DNA from: Duganella sp. CF458
GTDB lineage: Bacteria; Pseudomonadota; Gammaproteobacteria; Burkholderiales; Burkholderiaceae_D
Direction of reading: 5' to 3'
Assembly: GCF_900113115.1 (NCBI RefSeq)
Contig: NZ_FOOF01000021.1
Span: 1 to 64,000 of the forward strand
DNA: 64,000 nt
The number at the start of each line of letters is the position of its first letter. Position 1 is the stretch's first letter. The notes beneath the pieces are model-generated. The model ran no database searches. It saw nothing but the letters and a program-made list of their open reading frames with translations, and was not told the DNA's origin. Both the position numbers and the translations under genes were made by a program. Below are positions 39,887 through 48,856 of the stretch, piece after piece.

Positions 39887-42800
39887 TGCGCGGCTCCTTG
39901 CGGTGCGATGGTGAACTGGTAGGTGGTTGGTTCCAGCTTGATGCGGTATTGCCCATGCGGACGGCCGACCTGGCTCCAGCCGGTGTCGCCGCCTACGCCT
40001 GACTGCACTGCGTCGACCAGCAGAGAACCTTCGCCGTGCGGGCGGATATCGGAGCTGTGCCAGCTGCCGCGTGGACGCGGGTACAGGTCTTCATAGGGGA
40101 AGGGCAGGGCGTTGACCGACAGTGCCTGCGTGCCGCGCAGTTGCAGGCCGGCGCCGGCGCCTTTCAGCGTCAGCCAGCGTACGCCGGTCTTGTTGCCGCT
40201 TTCCTGTGGACGGACGTAGTTGTGGTACTGGTCGGCCAGCTTGCCGCTGTAGCGGCCGAGCGGCGCGCCCGTGATGCGGTCGCTGTAGGATTCCTGCGGG
40301 CCGCGGCCGTACCATTCGATGGTGTCGAGCGACGGATTGCTGTCGAAGCGCATGCCGATGCGAAGCGGGTCGGGCAGGTCGCCGCGCAACGGAGCGAAGG
40401 TGGCGGTGACTTGCACCGCGCCTTTGCCGTCCATGCGGTAGGTCGCGTCCCAGCGCGCGGAGCCGGCGCCAAAGATGTACTCGACGTGCACTCCGTCTTG
40501 CAGGACGTCGAAGGCGCGGAGATTGCGCTGTTCGCTGAATTGCTTCCAGATGGTGTGGGTTTTGTTGAGGCCCGTTCCGAGGTCGTTTTCGGTCAGCGCG
40601 CGCCAGAAGTTGGGCATGCCGCCGCTGAGCAGCTGTTTGCCGCCGGCCGAGTAGGCGAGCTTGCCGCTTGCTGTGTCGACCGCGAGCACGGCGCCGGCTG
40701 CACGCAATTCAACTCCTCCCCCTGCGCGCACCGGTGTGACCCAGCCGCCGGGGGCAGCCACGGCAGCAGCGGATGGCGACTGCAGCACGAACTGGCTGAA
40801 GCCAAGCACCATGCCGGCCGGCACGCCGCGAATGGCGCCCGCGCGGGCTTTGGCGCGCAGCGTCAGCACGTATTCGTAGCGCGCATCGCGCGCCATTTCC
40901 GGCAGGGCCAAGGCCACGTCCGCCGACGACTGTGCGGCCGCATTGACGCCGGCCAGCGGGCCACCCGCAAGCTGCGTACCGTCGCGCGTGAGCGACCAGT
41001 CAAAATCAAATCCGGACAGGTCGGCGAAGTCATAGCGGTTGACGACCCGCAGCCGGCCGGCGGCCGGATCGCCCTCAAACACCACCGGCGAGTAAACCTT
41101 CCGTACTTCGTAATACTCCGGGTCGGGCGTGCGGTCGGCCTGGATCAAGCCATCGCCAACCTCCGACATATCCTTGCGCGGATTCGGGCCATAATCCTCG
41201 CCCTGTGCCCAATAGCTGCGCCCCTGCTTATCCTTCAGCAGCATGGCCTGGTCGACCCAGTCCCAGATAAAGCCGCCCTGCAGCTTGCGATGCGAGCGGA
41301 TCGCCTGCCAGTAGTCCTCCAGATTGCCGACGCTGTTGCCCATGGCATGCGCGTACTCGCACTGGATCATTGGCTGCTTATAGCGCGCATCCCGGGCGTA
41401 ATCGATCATCTTTTCTATCGGGTCATACATCGGCGCATAGATGTCGACGTAATCGTTTGGCAAGTGCTCCTCGCCGATGGTGCCGTGGCCAAGGTAGCTG
41501 ATCAGCCGTTCGGGGTCCTGCTCGCGTACCCATTTGGCCGCGCGCTCGAAGTTCGGCCCGGTGCCGGCCTCATTTCCCAGCGACCACATGATCACGCTTG
41601 GATGGTTGCGGTCGCGCTGCACCATGCGGCTGACGCGGTCCAGGTGGGCGACCGCCCAATGCGGCTGGTAGCCCAGCTGGATCTTTTCGCGTTCGCCAGG
41701 AATGTTCCGCACGCGATCACCCATGCCCATGTACTCGTGGGATTCGATGTTCGCCTCGTCCATCACATACATGCCGTATTCGTCCGCCAGGTCGTACCAG
41801 CGCGGATCGTTCGGATAGTGCGAGGTGCGAACGGCATTGATATTGGCCTGCTTCATCAGCTCCATATCCTTGCGCATCGATTCTTCCGACATCACATGGA
41901 AGGTGTGGGGATCGTGCTCGTGGCGGTTGACGCCCTTGATCATTATGCGCTTGCCGTTGACGCGTACCTCGCCGTCTTTCACTTCCACGGTGCGGAAGCC
42001 GACCAGGCGGGAGGTGGAGGAGACCAGCGCGCCTTTGGCATCATGGAACTCGAGCAGCAGGCGGTACAGGTTGGGTGCCTCGGCAGACCATTGGCGCACG
42101 CCCGGCACAGTACCGCGCAGCGGCGCGGCCTTGCCGTCGCTGACGGCGCTTTCCAGCGACAGTACGGCCGTGTCGCCATCCAGCAGGATGGCGGTCAGCT
42201 TGCCTTGTGCCGCGCCTGTAAATTCAGGCTGCAGTGTGAACTCGCCGTCGCGGTAGCCGGCTTTATCGAGGGTTGCGCGCACGACGTAGTCGCGCAAGTG
42301 CGCCTTCTGCTCGGCATACAGGTAGACGCTGCGCTCGATGCCGGAGACGCGCCAGAAGTCCTGGTCTTCGAGGTAGGAGCCATCGGCGAAGCGGTACAAC
42401 TCGATGGCGATGACGTTGCTGCCCGGACGAAGGAAGCGCGTCAGCTTGAATTCGGACGGCAGCTTGGAGTCTTCCGAATAGCCGACCCGCTGGCCATTGA
42501 CCCAGATGTAGTATGCCGCACCGGCCGCGCCGATATGCAGGAAAACGTCGCGTCCATCCCAGTTCGCCGGCAGGTCGAAATTGCGGCGGTACGAGCCCAC
42601 CTCATTCATGCTGTGCTGGATGTAGGGCTGGTTGGGCGGGAATGGATAGTCGCTGTTGTTGAAAAACGGCTGGCCGTAGCCCTGCGCCTGCATCATGCCC
42701 GGAACCTGGATGGTTTTCCACCGGCTAACGTCGAAGCCCGGCTTGTAGAAGCTGGCCGGCCGCGATTCCGGCGTGCGCGAGTAAGCGAACGACCAGGTGC

Positions 42801-43029
42801 CGTCCAGCGAGAGGAAATACTGCGAAGCCGCCTTGTCGCCTTTCAGCGCGAGGTCGCGCCGTTCGAAGTTGAAGAAGGTGGTTTTCATCGGCTCGCGGTT
42901 CACTTGAACCACTTCCGGTTGCTCCCATTCGGCATGCTTGGTAGCGGGAGCTGCGCTGGCGGCCAGGGGGAAGGCTGCCGCCAGCGCGCTGGCCAAGGCC
43001 AGCAGGGCGGGGGATCGCGGTGTCGTCAT
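39883..43029 (-). CDS. GH2 beta-galactosidase (LacZ type), exported
   Basis: A 1048-residue LacZ-type enzyme with a signal peptide (LLALASALAAAFPLAASAA), so periplasmic unlike E. coli LacZ. The sugar-binding domain (PFFNNSDYPFPPNQPYIQHSMNEVGSYRRNF) is followed by the immunoglobulin-like domain and the TIM barrel with VNRHEHDPHTFHVMSEESMRKDMELMKQANINAVRTSHYPNDPRWY. Acid/base Glu is in IMWSLGNEAGTGPNF (near 486) and nucleophile Glu in MIQCEYAHAMGNSVGNLEDYW (near 558). The Bgal_small_N and domain 5 (WYGRGPQESYSDR, PQESGNKTGVRWL) are complete. It is followed by GH35 in one transcript. Confidence 0.95.
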   Translation of the reverse strand: MTTPRSPALLALASALAAAFPLAASAAPATKHAEWEQPEVVQVNREPMKTTFFNFERRDLALKGDKAASQYFLSLDGTWSFAYSRTPESRPASFYKPGFDVSRWKTIQVPGMMQAQGYGQPFFNNSDYPFPPNQPYIQHSMNEVGSYRRNFDLPANWDGRDVFLHIGAAGAAYYIWVNGQRVGYSEDSKLPSEFKLTRFLRPGSNVIAIELYRFADGSYLEDQDFWRVSGIERSVYLYAEQKAHLRDYVVRATLDKAGYRDGEFTLQPEFTGAAQGKLTAILLDGDTAVLSLESAVSDGKAAPLRGTVPGVRQWSAEAPNLYRLLLEFHDAKGALVSSTSRLVGFRTVEVKDGEVRVNGKRIMIKGVNRHEHDPHTFHVMSEESMRKDMELMKQANINAVRTSHYPNDPRWYDLADEYGMYVMDEANIESHEYMGMGDRVRNIPGEREKIQLGYQPHWAVAHLDRVSRMVQRDRNHPSVIMWSLGNEAGTGPNFERAAKWVREQDPERLISYLGHGTIGEEHLPNDYVDIYAPMYDPIEKMIDYARDARYKQPMIQCEYAHAMGNSVGNLEDYWQAIRSHRKLQGGFIWDWVDQAMLLKDKQGRSYWAQGEDYGPNPRKDMSEVGDGLIQADRTPDPEYYEVRKVYSPVVFEGDPAAGRLRVVNRYDFADLSGFDFDWSLTRDGTQLAGGPLAGVNAAAQSSADVALALPEMARDARYEYVLTLRAKARAGAIRGVPAGMVLGFSQFVLQSPSAAAVAAPGGWVTPVRAGGGVELRAAGAVLAVDTASGKLAYSAGGKQLLSGGMPNFWRALTENDLGTGLNKTHTIWKQFSEQRNLRAFDVLQDGVHVEYIFGAGSARWDATYRMDGKGAVQVTATFAPLRGDLPDPLRIGMRFDSNPSLDTIEWYGRGPQESYSDRITGAPLGRYSGKLADQYHNYVRPQESGNKTGVRWLTLKGAGAGLQLRGTQALSVNALPFPYEDLYPRPRGSWHSSDIRPHGEGSLLVDAVQSGVGGDTGWSQVGRPHGQYRIKLEPTTYQFTIAPQGAAQ

Positions 43030-43126
43030 CGGTGCTTGTCTCGTAGTTTTGTGTGTTGGACGGTATCCGGCAGCACAATCCTACGGTCGGCAGCAATAGC
43101 TTACCAATGGCTTATTTCGCGGCTCC

Positions 43127-43148
43127 TATATCGGTTTCATATACCGAT
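43127..43148. promoter_or_regulatory. Inverted repeat ATCGGT-N7-ACCGAT upstream of GH2
   Basis: ATCGGT (43130-43135) and ACCGAT (43143-43148) form an inverted repeat about 100 bases before the GH2 start, preceded by TATATCGG. The right side ATACCGATTTC resembles one arm of the palindrome at 46084-46103 (ATACCGAATTC on its complement). It is a candidate sugar-responsive operator. Confidence 0.45.
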
Positions 43149-43151
43149 TTC

Positions 43152-45245
43152 CTATAGCTTGAAAGTCAGCCCGGCATACAGCGAACGCCCCACTCCCCGC
43201 ACCCCGGTCCCATAGGGAACGCCGTTCAGCGCCATGGTCATGCCCTGGCCGACATACGCGCCGCCCAAGGGCAGTTCGTAACGCCGGTCGAACAGGTTTT
43301 CCACGCCGAAGTCGAGCTGCACCTTGTTCCAGGCATAGCTGGTGCGCAGGGCCGCCAATGCGTAGCCGCCGGTAGTCAACTCATTGTGCAGCTTCGAGAC
43401 GCGGTCCTTCGCGGCGACGGCCTGCAGTTCCAACGCGTTGCTCCAGTCGCCTAGACGATGGTTCAATGCCAGGCGGGTGTTCAGCGGCATCATGTTGTAC
43501 AGCTTGTCGCCGGTGCTGCGGTTCTCGCCGCGTACGTAGTTGACCAGCATATCGCCCGACAGCGTGCCGTACCCGCCCGACGCAAGCGCTGCATGCGCCG
43601 ATACTTCGGTGCCGTACAGGCGCGCATCCACGTTGGCAAAGCGCAGGTTGACGAAGACTCCGGGCTTGCAGGTGGCGAGGCAGCGCGCATCGATGTAGTC
43701 GTTGACCTTGGTGTAGAAAGGCGAGATGGCGAACGACCACTTCTCCTGCGCCTGGTCATGCCATTCGATGCTGCCGGTGGCCATGTGCGCCACCTCCGGC
43801 CGCAGCGAAGGGTCGCCGACATAGCCGTTGCCGTCGCCGGCGATATTCACCATCGCCATTGCCATGCCACCGGTCGACCAGGTGTAGCGCTCGTACAGGT
43901 TGGGCGAGCGGGTCTTGCGGGCGTAGCCGAACTTGACGGTCATGTCCTGCGATGGAACGTAGCGCGCCTGGGTGGTCAGGTCCAGGTTATGGTCGTCGCG
44001 CTTGCGGTCCAGGGCATTGAAGGCGGATGCATCCTTGCTGTAGCCGGCGTTATAGCCTTGCACGGTACTGGTATCGCTGGTGACTACTTCAGCGCGGACG
44101 CCGAACTGGGTGAACCAGGCCGGGCTCCAGCGGCGGTCCCATTCCGCAAACGCGCCCAGGCGGTCGCGCCGGCCGTCGCGGATATTCCAGAAGGTGTCCG
44201 GCGCCATGCCGCCGCCGGACGGATCCCACCAGTCGTCCAGCCGATAGCGGCGGTAGTCGGCGCCGACGCGCAGGGTGTCGGGCTGCGACAGGGGGATGGT
44301 GGCCTTGACAGAAAGGCCGGTGTTCCTGCCTTCGGTATCCATCGGCATGCCCGGAATGTTTTTCTTCGCACCGTACCAGAACTGCTTGTCCGGGCCGAAG
44401 TTCATGGCGTGGCGCGTGTGTTCGTGGTATGCGCGGCCCTCCAGCGTACCCCAGCCGAAGCGTTCAAGATAGCGCAGGTTGGCTTGCTCGCTGTCGTTGC
44501 GGGTCAGGTCCATGCGCTGGTTGGGGAAGCCCTGGTAGGGCATGCGCTGCAGGCCGAGCTTGAGCTCCAGCAGGCGCGCTTCGGAGCGCATGGCCAGCGT
44601 CAGCGAGTGGTTGCGGGATTCATAGGCGGAAGAGCCGATTTCCTGGCTGCCCCCGTCTTCATAATTGTGTGCCTTGATCGCGGCGCCGCGGTAGCTGGCC
44701 GAGAAGGTATCGCTGGCCATGGTCGCGGCCAGGCTGGCGTCGCGCACATTGCCGTTGCTGCGATAGACGAAGGTGGCCTGGCCTTCGAGCAGTTGCGCAC
44801 CGGCTTGCGCGAATTTCGGGTCGGCGGAGCGCACGCGGATGGTGCCGCCGATGCTGTCGCCGCCGGCGCTGACGGGCGTAATGCCGGGCAGGACCTGGAT
44901 CGATTCGACTTGGGATGGCGCGATGTACGACAGCGCGGGATTCATGTGGTTGGCGCAGGCCGAGACCAGGTCCATGCCGTCGACCTGGATGCGCAGGCGG
45001 TCGTCCGCCAGGCCGCGGATCGATGGCAGGCCGGATACGCCGCCGCCGCTGACCATGCTGACGCCGGCCACGGATTGCAGCAGGTTTGCGGTATCGCTGG
45101 GGAAGCCTTTCTTGCTGACGTCTACCTGCATGACGTCGGGATTGGTGCCGGTGATAATGACGCTGGGGAGGGTGGTTTGCGCGTAGCAGGGCAGGGCGGT
45201 GGCAACAGACATTGCAAGCAGGTGCTTGCGTAACTGCGGTTTCAT
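43152..45245 (-). CDS. TonB-dependent copper receptor type protein
   Basis: A 697-residue outer-membrane receptor with a signal peptide (MKPQLRKHLLAMSVATALPCYAQ). ATG 45245 has GGAGAATAAA upstream. The plug has LPSVIITGTNPDVMQVDVSKKGFPSDTANLLQSVAGVSMVSGGGVSGLPSIRGLADDRLRIQVDGMDLVSACANHMNPALSYIAPSQVESIQVLPG. The CANHMN segment and the DxxG wording are those of OprC/NosA-like copper receptors. The barrel ends SLYAGLTFKL. It belongs with the DUF2946-like gene upstream, not with the sugar genes on either side. Confidence 0.85.
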   Translation of the reverse strand: MKPQLRKHLLAMSVATALPCYAQTTLPSVIITGTNPDVMQVDVSKKGFPSDTANLLQSVAGVSMVSGGGVSGLPSIRGLADDRLRIQVDGMDLVSACANHMNPALSYIAPSQVESIQVLPGITPVSAGGDSIGGTIRVRSADPKFAQAGAQLLEGQATFVYRSNGNVRDASLAATMASDTFSASYRGAAIKAHNYEDGGSQEIGSSAYESRNHSLTLAMRSEARLLELKLGLQRMPYQGFPNQRMDLTRNDSEQANLRYLERFGWGTLEGRAYHEHTRHAMNFGPDKQFWYGAKKNIPGMPMDTEGRNTGLSVKATIPLSQPDTLRVGADYRRYRLDDWWDPSGGGMAPDTFWNIRDGRRDRLGAFAEWDRRWSPAWFTQFGVRAEVVTSDTSTVQGYNAGYSKDASAFNALDRKRDDHNLDLTTQARYVPSQDMTVKFGYARKTRSPNLYERYTWSTGGMAMAMVNIAGDGNGYVGDPSLRPEVAHMATGSIEWHDQAQEKWSFAISPFYTKVNDYIDARCLATCKPGVFVNLRFANVDARLYGTEVSAHAALASGGYGTLSGDMLVNYVRGENRSTGDKLYNMMPLNTRLALNHRLGDWSNALELQAVAAKDRVSKLHNELTTGGYALAALRTSYAWNKVQLDFGVENLFDRRYELPLGGAYVGQGMTMALNGVPYGTGVRGVGRSLYAGLTFKL

Positions 45246-45313
45246 TTTTATTCTCCGGTGTGACGTGTCGTGCGCCACCGGGGGCGGCGGCGCATTTGGA
45301 ATAAGAGCAGGTG

Positions 45314-45649
45314 TCACACTGCGGAAGGCGGTCCTCGTGCCTGGTGCGGCAGATGGGATTCGCCATCGTACTGCGCCGCGATGATGGCGATCCGAGGACC
45401 TGTGAGGTCATGCGGTGTGGGGGCGGAGGGCTTGCTGTAGCCGGGTGCCACGGCCAGTGCCCCGCACAGCGTGCACTGGGTGAAGCAGTCCGCCATCCCA
45501 TGTTGGTCGTGGCCTTGCTGATGTTCCGCGCATGCTGCGTGATCCATCATCGGCATCGCAACCTGCGCTGCGGCTGCGTAGCCTTGCAGTGCCACATACA
45601 GCAGCAACAGCAGGGTGACGAGGCGGCGGGTGGCGCGGTGCGAAAACAT
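45314..45649 (-). CDS. DUF2946-like small copper-associated protein
   Basis: A 111-residue protein: MFSHRATRRLVTLLLLLYVALQGYAAAAQ is a signal or anchor. It is followed by a His/Met/Cys-rich stretch (VAMPMMDHAACAEHQQGHDQHGMADCFTQCTLCGAL) typical of DUF2946 proteins near copper receptors and probably metal-binding in the periplasm. The ATG at 45649 is chosen because it opens the signal sequence. MVRQQPNRYDGH upstream is an alternative 12-residue extension. It is followed by the copper receptor gene 68 bases downstream. Confidence 0.65.
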   Translation of the reverse strand: MFSHRATRRLVTLLLLLYVALQGYAAAAQVAMPMMDHAACAEHQQGHDQHGMADCFTQCTLCGALAVAPGYSKPSAPTPHDLTGPRIAIIAAQYDGESHLPHQARGPPSAV

Positions 45650-45713
45650 GTGCCCATCGTAGCGATTGGGCTGTTGCCGAACCATGAACTCGGTCAAGTT
45701 TTTCGCGCTTAAC

Positions 45714-46001
45714 TCATCTTCTAACACTGTGGTGTTTGCCCAACGCCTGGATGTAGCCCAGATAGAGCTGGTCTTGCGGCCCGAAGGCGATCTTGGGGCG
45801 CGTTTCGCCGTTCGCTTCGACCGCTTCCGGCTTGGGCAGGACCTGGCGTGGCGGCGTCCAGCTGTGGCCCTCATCGGCGCTCGAATGCAGCGCGATGCCG
45901 TCGTCGCCGGCATGTGCCACCCACAAGCGGCCCTGCTGGTCAAAGGCCCCGGAGGTTCCAAGGGTGGAGGCAGCCAGGGGCGCCAGGAGTGGCGGGTTCA
46001 T
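45714..46001 (-). pseudogene. Truncated BNR-repeat sialidase-like fragment
   Basis: A 95-codon frame. GAFDQQGRLWVAHAGDDGIALHSSADEGHSWTPPRQVLPKPEAVEANGETRPKIAFGPQDQLYLGYIQALGKHH contains one Asp-box (S.DEGHSW) of a six-bladed BNR propeller. Homologues near copper receptors are, from recall, about 400 residues and continue after this point. Here the frame ends abruptly (SVRR) and the rest is missing, and no signal peptide is visible. It is probably a relic of the copper module's exo-sialidase-like gene. Confidence 0.55.
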
Positions 46002-46083
46002 GACGGGACGGGGCAGGGTGGTAACTGCCAGTCATAATCCTGCATTCCGTTACCTCTTTCCATAACCCAGATCCACCGGGGCC

Positions 46084-46103
46084 TGATATCGAATTCGGTA
46101 TCA
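46084..46103. promoter_or_regulatory. Near-perfect 20-bp palindrome upstream of arabinose operon
   Basis: TGATATCGAATTCGGTATCA differs from its reverse complement only at one mirrored pair. It lies 96 bases before the TonB receptor start, in the only sizeable gap before the 18-kb operon. It has the size and symmetry of a LacI- or GntR-type operator. A TGATATTGGTATC sequence at 52164-52176 before the arabinonate dehydratase gene may be related. No cognate regulator is encoded in the window. Confidence 0.55.
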
Positions 46104-46198
46104 AACTTTGAAAAAAATTGATTAGTTTGTTCTCAATGATTTACCTAAGATGAGTTTCAGGACCTAGTAACTTACAAAAACTATAGTCAGGAGACTTA

Positions 46199-48850
46199 AT
46201 GAAACGCCAAGCATTCATGCCTGGGCTGGCTGCGCCTCGCCGCCCTATTGCACTCAAGGTATCCGTCGCGGCACTGGCCGGCATCGGCCTTTTCAGCACC
46301 ATCCCCTCCATCGCGCAGCAGGCTGCCGAAGACGATGTCGCGGTCGTGCGGGTGAGCGGCGTGCGCGCCGCAGCTCAAAGCTCCCTCGATATCAAGCAGA
46401 AGGCAGACAATGTGGTCGATTCCATCGTCGCTGACGACATCGGCAAATTCCCGGACACGAACGTGGCGCAAACCCTGGCCCGCATCCCCGGCATCCAGGT
46501 CCGCCGCGACGCAGGCGAGGCCAATTCGATCCTGATCCGCGGCCTGCCCGGCATCGCCACCATGCTCAATGGCCGCGAAATGTTCACCACTACCGGCCGT
46601 TACATCCAGCTGGCCGACATCCCGTCGACCATGCTGCAGCGCGTCGATGTGTACAAATCCCAAAGCCCGGAGCTGGTCGAAGGTGGCATTGCCGGCGTGA
46701 TCGACGTGCGCACCAACCGTCCCTTCGACTTCAAAGGCTTCACCTTGAGCGCCAACGGCGGCGTGAAAAACCAGGACAAGGCGCACAAGACGGACCCTGA
46801 AGCCAATGGCCTGATTTCGAACCGCTGGAAGACCGAATACGGCGAAATCGGCGCCCTGTTCGGCGTATCTTATGTGCGCAACAACTTCCACGAAGAGCGC
46901 AGCTTCAATACCTTCCCGGTCGAGAAGAGCTGGCTGCTGCCGAACCTGACCGCCCCGGACCTGGTCGGCCTGCAAGGTGTCTATGGAGAACGCAAACGCA
47001 CGGCGGAGAACTTCGCCCTGCAATGGCGCCCGAACAAGGACACCGAAATTTACGCCGAAGGCCTCTACTCGCGCTACAAGAACCAGGACGAAACCGACTT
47101 CTTCGTCGGCCTGCCTTGGTGGGCGGATGGTGCCGGTATCAGCGGCACCAAGATTCCCGGCACCGACCAGCTGGACGAGCTGAACTCGCACAACGCCAAC
47201 ACCATCCTGTCGACCCAGGCCCGCGCATCGCAGAACACCACCTGGCAGACCGCTATCGGCGCCAAGTGGCACGCTGCACCGGGCCTGCGCCTGAGCACCG
47301 AACTGGCGCGCACCAAGTCGAAGTATGACTGGCGCAACCCGATTCTCGACACGATCGTTACCGTACCCGATGTCTTCCTGAAGACCAATCTTAACGGCGG
47401 GGCCTTCATGCGTTACGGAGGCATCGACATGACCGATCCGAAGAACGTCTACCTGTTCCAGCTGTTCGACCGCTACGGCAACGACAAAGGCGCATCCACC
47501 GACTGGCGCGCTGATGCCACCTACACGCCGGACGGCAACGGCATTTTCCAGGAATTCAGCGCCGGCGTGCGCTTCAACAAGCGCAGCGCGGAATCGATCA
47601 AGTCGATCGAAGGCAGCATGGGTGCGCCGGATGCGTTCAATGCCGCGACCCGCGTTTCCGCAGCGACCCTGCCAGGCATGGCTTGCACCAACCGCGAGCT
47701 GTCGGAAGACTATGGCACGCCTTACTGGTATACGCCATGCGCCAGCTTCCTGCTGAATAATACCGGCGACGTGCGCAAGGCGGTCACCGGCTCTGCCGCC
47801 GCCAAGGCACTGGACCAAGGCTCCTTCTTCTCCGTCAACGAGAAAAACTACGCCTTCTACGGCAAAGCGCGCCTTGGTTGGGAGTGGGCCGGCATTCCGG
47901 TCGACGGCGTGGTTGGCGTGCGCGTTTCCAAGACCGATTCCGACCTGCTGGGCTACAGCATGGTGAACGGTGTTCCGGTAGCGACTCCGAAGGAGAGTTC
48001 CGGCACAGATACCCTGCCTAGTGCCAGCTTCAAGGCCACGCTGCGCAAGGACCTGTTCGCGCGCCTGGCATACGCCAAGACATTGAGCCGGCCGGACTTC
48101 GCGCAGTTGAACCCGGGCACCGCTTACGTGAACTCGAACGGCAATACCGTCCAGGCCTCGGCATCGGGCGGCAACCCTGACCTGAAGCCTGTCACGGGCC
48201 AAAACCTCGATGCGGCGCTGGAGTGGTACTTCGCCCCGGCGGCAATGGTCAGCGGCACCGTGTTCCGCCACAACTTCGACGGCTACATCGTCAGCCGTGC
48301 GCAGCCCGAGGTGTACCAGGGCGTGACCTACCAGACGAGCCGTCCGTTCAACACCGACAAGGGGCACCTGCAGGGCGTCGAGCTGTCCTACCAGCAGTTC
48401 TACGACAAGCTGCCTGGCTGGCTCAGTGGTTTCGGCACCCAGTTGAACTACACTTATATGGAAGGCGGCGTGACGTCGTCGTCCATCGGCCCGGGCGACC
48501 TGCCTTTCCCCGGCATGTCGAAGAACTCGTATAACATCGTGCTGTTGTATGAGAAGTACGGGATCTCCGGCCGCCTGGCGTATAACTGGCGTTCGAAGTT
48601 CACGCAGATTTATGGCGACGGTTCGGCCATCCAGGGTGCTGCGCCTAGCCGCAACCTGGTTGCCGGTGCGACCAGCAGCATGGATGGCTCGCTCAGCTAC
48701 AAGTTCAACCAGAACCTGTCCGTGACGCTGACAGGTACCAACCTGCTGAACTTCAAATACAAGGACTACTGGACCGATGCGAACGTTTATCCACGCGATA
48801 TCCGCCGCTACGACCGTACTGTCGGCCTGATGCTGAACTGGAAGAACTGA
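46199..48850 (+). CDS. TonB-dependent receptor, glycan-uptake type (operon 2)
   Basis: An 883-residue outer-membrane receptor starting MKRQAFMPGLAAPRRPIALK, with a signal region VSVAALAGIGLFSTIPSIAQ. TonB box/plug: VAVVRVSGVRAAAQSSLDIKQKADNVVDSIVADDIGKFPDTNVAQTLARIPGIQVRRDAGEANSILIRGLPG, the carbohydrate-receptor (TonB-Xanth-Caul) wording. The barrel has LKPVTGQNLDAALEWYF and LSYKFNQNLSVTLTGTNLLN. It ends VGLMLNWKN. SD CAGGAG. It heads the arabinose operon, so arabino-oligosaccharides or arabinogalactan fragments are the likely ligands. Confidence 0.93.
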   Translation: MKRQAFMPGLAAPRRPIALKVSVAALAGIGLFSTIPSIAQQAAEDDVAVVRVSGVRAAAQSSLDIKQKADNVVDSIVADDIGKFPDTNVAQTLARIPGIQVRRDAGEANSILIRGLPGIATMLNGREMFTTTGRYIQLADIPSTMLQRVDVYKSQSPELVEGGIAGVIDVRTNRPFDFKGFTLSANGGVKNQDKAHKTDPEANGLISNRWKTEYGEIGALFGVSYVRNNFHEERSFNTFPVEKSWLLPNLTAPDLVGLQGVYGERKRTAENFALQWRPNKDTEIYAEGLYSRYKNQDETDFFVGLPWWADGAGISGTKIPGTDQLDELNSHNANTILSTQARASQNTTWQTAIGAKWHAAPGLRLSTELARTKSKYDWRNPILDTIVTVPDVFLKTNLNGGAFMRYGGIDMTDPKNVYLFQLFDRYGNDKGASTDWRADATYTPDGNGIFQEFSAGVRFNKRSAESIKSIEGSMGAPDAFNAATRVSAATLPGMACTNRELSEDYGTPYWYTPCASFLLNNTGDVRKAVTGSAAAKALDQGSFFSVNEKNYAFYGKARLGWEWAGIPVDGVVGVRVSKTDSDLLGYSMVNGVPVATPKESSGTDTLPSASFKATLRKDLFARLAYAKTLSRPDFAQLNPGTAYVNSNGNTVQASASGGNPDLKPVTGQNLDAALEWYFAPAAMVSGTVFRHNFDGYIVSRAQPEVYQGVTYQTSRPFNTDKGHLQGVELSYQQFYDKLPGWLSGFGTQLNYTYMEGGVTSSSIGPGDLPFPGMSKNSYNIVLLYEKYGISGRLAYNWRSKFTQIYGDGSAIQGAAPSRNLVAGATSSMDGSLSYKFNQNLSVTLTGTNLLNFKYKDYWTDANVYPRDIRRYDRTVGLMLNWKN

Positions 48851-48856
48851 TTTACC

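Noticed and set aside
40036..43215. 1059-codon plus-strand open frame
   Set aside because: Antisense of the GH2 gene with intact catalytic motifs; rejected as a shadow.
45714..46001. Complete sialidase gene
   Set aside because: Only one Asp-box and no signal peptide; too short for a propeller, so called a fragment.
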